Part shown: one piece after another, positions 18,975 to 23,140 of the stretch
Numbering within the stretch: position 1 is the stretch's first letter
How the letters are laid out: every line of letters begins with the position of its first letter
The notes under the pieces: model-generated
Databases searched by the model: none
The model's input: only the letters and a program-made list of their open reading frames with translations
Told to the model about the DNA's origin: nothing
Position numbers and translations under genes: made by a program
From: Apostichopus californicus
Lineage: Eukaryota; Echinodermata; Holothuroidea; Aspidochirotida; Stichopodidae
Direction of reading: 5' to 3'
DNA length: 23,140 nt
Assembly: GCA_020650975.1 (NCBI GenBank)
Contig: JAIPMN010005323.1
Span: 1 to 23,140, forward strand

Positions 18975-20026
18975 GTAGGTTTATATTCAGCTTGCTTTAA
19001 TATTTCACTTATAGTCATCTATGGTTTCTAGGTAATTGTGATACCAAAGTTTGAAAGTTATATTCTTTGCATATTGAAGAAGCTCTTCTTGAGTACATAT
19101 AATGTATGCTGCACAAATTACTTCTTTGTCAGTTATTTACACACTTCATCAAATTCTGTATGCATATATCTGAGAGTTTAGGGCCTTTCAATTTGGTCAT
19201 AGCAACATTTTGTTCACAGGCATATTGAAACTGTTTACAGATCTGCAAGTGACCCTGTTTGGATTAAAACACCATGCCCTCTAACTTTGATATGTTTAAT
19301 GACATTAGCCTCATGCAATAGATATGGTGGTGTGCACAAGGGTAGAGAGGGTTGGAGGGGGGAAGCATTCAGCCAGGGTTCACAACTCAAAAGTATTTAG
19401 CACAACCTTATGCTTAGAATTGGAAACCTAACTTATAGTCTAAATATGCCTCAGGATGCACCAGTGGACCTCTAAACTTTGATATGTCTTTCTGGTTGAG
19501 GATTTCCCACCACCCCCCCCCTCCCCTGGGACATGGAGTCACATTCAACGATCCCGCAGCCACAACTGCACATAACATTTATTTTGTACTTACAGTCTGG
19601 CAGTGAAGATTCATGCCACTATACCTAAATGAGTTGGCAGAAACTCCTCCCCCCCCTCCTCCCGCTTCCTTGAGATAATGTGCATGTCACTGAATAGAAA
19701 GTTGAGAAGTTGTCTTCTCCCCACCTCTCTCACACCCCCCTTCCCCCCCCCCAACGCTTCCTTTGACATACTGTGCTCGTTGTCACTGAATAGAAAGTCA
19801 GTTCCTCTCCCTCCAATACATGCTAGTCTTAGTAGATTTATTTCATTAAAGTTAAAAGAGATGATTAAGCAACTGTTGAGATGGTTCTTTTGCCTGTAAA
19901 TAAAAGGATTGTTAAATCTAAATCTAAGACACTATGATAAAAGAACTGTAAAATATAGCCACTTTTCCAAAACTAGAATTGGGACTGTAGTCCTTATAAG
20001 GTCAATAACTTCATTAACACCAAAAA
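18975..20026 (+). other. Intron between exon 6 and the 189-bp repeat
   Basis: CTCTAACTTTGATATGTTT (near 19279) and CTCTAAACTTTGATATGTCT (near 19469) form a diverged two-copy motif about 190 bp apart. C-rich tracts lie at 19510-19527, about 19647-19663 and 19733-19752, and CACTGAATAGAAAGT occurs twice (near 19688 and 19785). This looks like decayed local duplications. No coding exon is supported. Confidence 0.5.
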
Positions 20027-20597
20027 GTGATTTAAAAAAAAAATTAAAAGAACCTGTAGAAGTAAGTTTTTTTTTTTTTTTGGCCCACAGGGGGTTAGTG
20101 CCAACTTGTCATGAAACCAGCAAAGTTGGAATAAAAGCCCTATATAATACTAGTTTCTCAACATTTGCACACTGTTAACTGAATATCTGTTACTTTGATA
20201 AGTAACAAATGTGTTTTAAAGTGAATTAAAAAAAAAAAAATCAAAATAACCTGTAGAAGTCAGTTGTGTTTTTGGCTTCAGGGTGTTAGTGCCAACCTGT
20301 CATGAAACCAGCAAAGTTGGAATAAAAGCCCTAAATAATACTAGTTTCTCAATATTTGCCAACAGATAACTGAATATTTTTTACTTTGATAAGTAACAAA
20401 TGTGTTTTAAAGTGAAATAAAAAAAAAATCAAGGGAACCTGTATGAGTAAGTTTTTTTTGGCCCACAGGGGGTTAGTGCCAACCTGTCATGAAACCAGCA
20501 AAGTTGGAATAACAGCCCTAAATAATACTAGTTTCTCAACATTTGCAAACAGATAACTGAATATTTGTTACTTTGATAAGTAACAAATGTATTTTAA
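20027..20597. repeat. Tandem repeat, 3 copies of ~189 bp
   Basis: TTAGTGCCAAC anchors at 20095, 20286 and 20473 (periods 191 and 187). Each copy starts with an A-run, has a T-run before GGCCCACAG or similar, and ends with TTACTTTGATAAGTAACAAA, which holds the inverted repeat TTACTT/AAGTAA around TGAT. Copies are highly similar. The array lies in the intron ahead of coding exon 7. Confidence 0.92.
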
Positions 20598-20845
20598 ATG
20601 GTATATAAATAGAAATAGGAGAAGTAGTTTTATTACCTCTAAAGTTGCTTGGATATCGATCAAACTTCGGCCAAATTTAAATGAACACAATAGCGAACAA
20701 ATTTAAATGGTTACAGTAGCTGTAAAATATGTCAATTTTAATGAAACCAATATGGAAGATCTTCCAATGTTTCAACGTGAAATACATGAACAAATATGAT
20801 CATAATTTAACATTTATTCATCTCTTCTGGTTTTTCTTTTCACAG

Positions 20846-20885
20846 ATTTTTCCCCAAAGTAAAGGCCAGAATGAACAAATGCAAG
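20846..20885 (+). CDS. Unknown gene, coding exon 7 (13 codons)
   Basis: Strong acceptor (TTTTTCTTTTCACAG) and donor CAAG|GTAGTA. It encodes IFPQSKGQNEQMQ plus one base, in phase 0 from exon 6 and phase 1 out. It is short, but its phases fit both neighbours exactly. Confidence 0.65.
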
Positions 20886-21258
20886 GTAGTACACTAATAT
20901 ACCCTTTTTCTCTGATTTCTAGTAATCACACTGGAAGGTACAGTACTAGTCTTCAGTACACTGCTTTTGACATATTAATGAATTATTCACACATATTTTG
21001 TATATCTCTTTAATCAAGTAGAGATCTTATATACAGTAGCTGCAAGGATAAGGGTGTTCTTAATTAATTTGCTAATTATGAAACTTTTGTGTCCTGCAAT
21101 TAAAATTTTGTGTGTTGTTGTTTATTGCTTTGATTCATTTTGAAGTCTTATTCCTACTTTCTTCATTTATAGTGGTTATAAAGTGAGCAACTAAGTTGTC
21201 TGTAATTCATAAAATAATGTAAATTTGTAATTTGTAATTATGTATTTTACATCCTCAG
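20886..21258 (+). other. Intron between coding exons 7 and 8
   Basis: AT-rich and unremarkable, ending in TTTTACATCCTCAG. Confidence 0.6.
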
Positions 21259-21374
21259 ACTGGGATAACATTTCAGAGTGGATGGAAGCCGTTGAAATCT
21301 TCCATAAATATTATCTCCAGATCTCTGCCCTGGAAAAATTGGAGGTTTTCCAAAAAGCCTATCTGGAATTAAAG
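21259..21374 (+). CDS. Unknown gene, coding exon 8
   Basis: Two bases finish an Asp codon from exon 7, then 38 codons follow: WDNISEWMEAVEIFHKYY and on to FQKAYLELK, with donor AAG|GTACAA. Aromatic and leucine residues spaced like an amphipathic helix (W, W, V, I, F, Y, Y, L, I, L, L, V, F, Y, L, L) point to a helical, globular segment. This is the most protein-like exon with exon 9. Confidence 0.82.
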
Positions 21375-22188
21375 GTACAATAATGTGTTGAAGTAGGAAG
21401 TCAATTTTTTTAATACATGCCAAAATGACATAACCAATCAATGTAATGTATGATAATTGTTTGATCATGTGCTTTTGGATATGGATGTGTGTGGTGTGTG
21501 TGCTCTTGTCTATATTCTGATGGAGGTCTTGCACAAAGAAATCTTCAGACAATATTTGAAAGGATTTACCACATTCTCAGAAGAATATTATTGTGAAGGG
21601 GGATTGTTAAAGTTAGGGTAGGTGGATTTGAACATTAAAGAAAATAAAATGTTTGGGTCCTTGGTCTGAATGTAAAACCACACCTGTGTATGTGTGTCTG
21701 GGTGATGCTGTGGTTGGAAGCACTTATCAAAATGTACATTGTGGTTGAAGTTTAAACTCAGTATGTAGATGCTTCTCAATAAGTAAAAGAACCCAATTGA
21801 AATAGGTGGCAGTCAAAGGTAGATTGAGGTCAACAGAGGCCAAAATCTGGATACCTTTTTTGTGAACACAACAACTCAAAAGGTACAGCTTGATTGAAGA
21901 AACTGTTGTTAGCTCAATGACTCAAAAAGTTCAGCTTAGTTGAACCTTATACCTGGTATGTTGTGGCAAACTCGATGTATGCATCATTACCATGGGAACT
22001 TGTTATTTCTTGATCCGTTGTTATTTGGTTAAGACATCATACATCAGGTTGGCATTCATCCTGCTCTTTATTTCAGGCCTTAGTTTCAGTTTCAAATATA
22101 AAATGTCTCCAAAGAGTGTCTTAAAAATACTGCAACCTTGTTTTTGGCGGTAACCTGTGAAGAACTTTTCTATTTCATTTTATATCAG
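21375..22188 (+). other. Intron between coding exons 8 and 9
   Basis: Contains a GTGTGTGGTGTGTGTG stretch near 21486 and a diverged repeat around 21805-21950 with AGGTCA-like half-sites and two copies of AACTCAAAAGGTACAGCTTG-type sequence (near 21873 and 21920). No exon signal is seen. Confidence 0.5.
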
Positions 22189-22317
22189 AAATGTTATTCC
22201 GAAGCATTTGACAACGCTGAGGACAGAATGAGTCAACCACAGGATTTAGGAGAAAGCTTAAAGGAGTTTTGCTTGGATGCAAGGAAAGCCATATTTTTGC
22301 TCCGTCACCATACCAAA
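22189..22317 (+). CDS. Unknown gene, coding exon 9 (last one identified)
   Basis: Acceptor TTTTATATCAG; donor AAA|GTGAGT. Forty-three codons in phase 0: KCYSEAFDNAEDRM, then SLKEFCLDARKAIFLLRHHTK. Helical and charged. No stop is present and the donor is good, so at least one further exon is expected to the right. Confidence 0.82.
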
Positions 22318-23140
22318 GTGAGTATTAAACATACTCACAGTGATAGGAACTGCATTCTGTATTATTTAATATCAGAGCTGTCCCTGGCGGATTCCTTCTT
22401 GATAAATGAGTTGTAGGGTTCGCTTCAACTTACTGTTAACTAATTTCAATTTTCTTTCGATGTACCAAAGTACAAAAACATAACAATGCAATAGCATATA
22501 CAGCAAAACTGGTCAAAGCTGGGTTAACCTTTTACCAAAAAGTCAAAGTTAGTACCACAACAATACAATTCAATAGCATATATGGCAAAACTGTTGTCAA
22601 ACTAGGTTAACAATAGACTAGAAAAGTCAAAGTTTTAGTAACTTACCAAAAATACGACAGTTTTAATGGGAAACAAAAAGGGAAAAAAAAGAGAAAAGGA
22701 GATAGAAGAAATGAAGGGAGGGAACAGACCATTAAACAGAGGACGATAAGACATACACACAGTTGTGAAGAAAGAATGGCCTATGTGAACTATAAAGTTG
22801 CAATTACGAACAGTGTTGTCTATTATGATGTGTTACATGAAGAAGATAACTCCAAGAGATGCCAGAGACAGCAGATGGGACAGCCATATGTAGAGCATAA
22901 GGCCAAACAGACCGGTAGGTCTGTGCCTTATCTTCTGTCCAGCATTACCTGATAAAAATTGTTTTAACATAACTTAGTAATTGAGGTTCGATATCTTGGA
23001 GAATATTCAGAGGGGACACTATTTAAAAAAAAACACCCACTTGACTCATGTACTGAGATGTGTATGAATATACATGTATACATATGGTTACAACTTTACA
23101 AATAGCTATATAAATATATATATATACATATATATACATA
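22318..23140 (+). other. Intron or 3' part of the unknown gene to the window edge
   Basis: A diverged two-copy repeat of about 80 bp lies at about 22475-22640 (both copies contain CAATAGCATATA followed by GGCAAAACTG or similar). A purine-rich run follows at 22670-22725. An open frame ends at ACCG|GTAGGT (22914), possibly an exon, but it has no good acceptor. The edge ends in TATA/CATA repeats (about 23105-23140). Confidence 0.45.

Larger units (their letters stand above)
10381..22317 (+). other. Multi-exon gene of unknown function, open at its 3' end
   Basis: Nine coding exons: 10381-10391, 11479-11617, 12330-12515, 15100-15154, 15617-15723, 18900-18974, 20846-20885, 21259-21374 and 22189-22317. 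All are bounded by GT donors and AG acceptors, and every junction keeps the frame (phases 2, 0, 0, 1, 0, 0, 1, 0, 0). Together they give 286 codons with no stop; the last exon ends in a donor, so the gene continues right of what I could follow. The product is hydrophilic, rich in Lys, Glu and Gln, with several amphipathic helix-like stretches and no signal peptide or membrane segment. I do not recognise a family. Introns are enlarged by tandem repeats and DNA transposons. Confidence 0.75.

Noticed and set aside
21247..21552. 101-residue minus-strand ORF overlapping coding exon 8
   Set aside because: Antisense shadow of the exon and its flanking intron; the plus-strand exon has matching splice sites.
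22728..22914. Possible tenth exon ending ACCG|GTAGGT, with readable sequence including VVYYDVLHEEDNSK
   Set aside because: The only AGs matching phase 0 from exon 9 (before 22728 or 22740) sit in a purine-rich stretch with no pyrimidine tract. It needs transcript evidence.
1..23140. CRISPR-like array interpretation of the regular repeats
   Set aside because: Repeats are contiguous satellites without unique spacers and the genome is clearly metazoan.

Overview
The window is metazoan nuclear DNA. It has AT-rich intergenic and intronic sequence, GT-AG introns with pyrimidine-rich acceptors, a TRIM-type RING/B-box gene, an hAT transposase remnant, short non-autonomous DNA transposons and many intronic tandem repeats. 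TRIM genes of this style and the TGACCT-rich dispersed repeats suggest a marine deuterostome, most likely an echinoderm such as a sea cucumber. That placement is inference, since no sequence search was possible. I see no prokaryotic genes, rRNA, tRNA or CRISPR array.

Layout. 1-1180: a decayed repeat of about 145-bp monomers carrying nuclear-receptor-like half-sites. 2023-3270 (minus strand): a large coding exon of a TRIM protein (RING, two B-boxes, coiled coil), either ending at a stop just past a donor-like site or continuing off the left edge. 4110-6730: a nested transposon stack, in which an hAT-like element with transposase remnant holds a 709-bp solo LTR and a 951-bp MITE; the MITE splits the remnant. 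6891-7402: a separate MITE with a perfect 8-bp target duplication. 7629-8041: a two-copy 205-bp duplication. 8596: a TATA-like promoter candidate.

10381-22317 (plus strand): I assembled one multi-exon gene from donor/acceptor pairs whose phases all agree: nine coding exons, 286 codons, no internal stop, still open at the last exon seen. I do not recognise the protein. It is hydrophilic, lysine/glutamate-rich and probably helical. Its introns hold at least five unrelated tandem arrays: about 112 bp x4, a 34-35-bp minisatellite split by two insertions, an alternating 78/89-bp satellite, a 129-bp satellite and a 189-bp triplicate. They also hold a 10-base assembly gap in poly-C.

The two genes are divergent, with the transposon nest and the promoter candidate between them. 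Nothing indicates that they act together. I found no convincing new multi-gene system. The most notable items are the reconstructed unknown gene with its dual-frame second exon, the readable insertion history of the transposon nest, and the regular alternating satellite.
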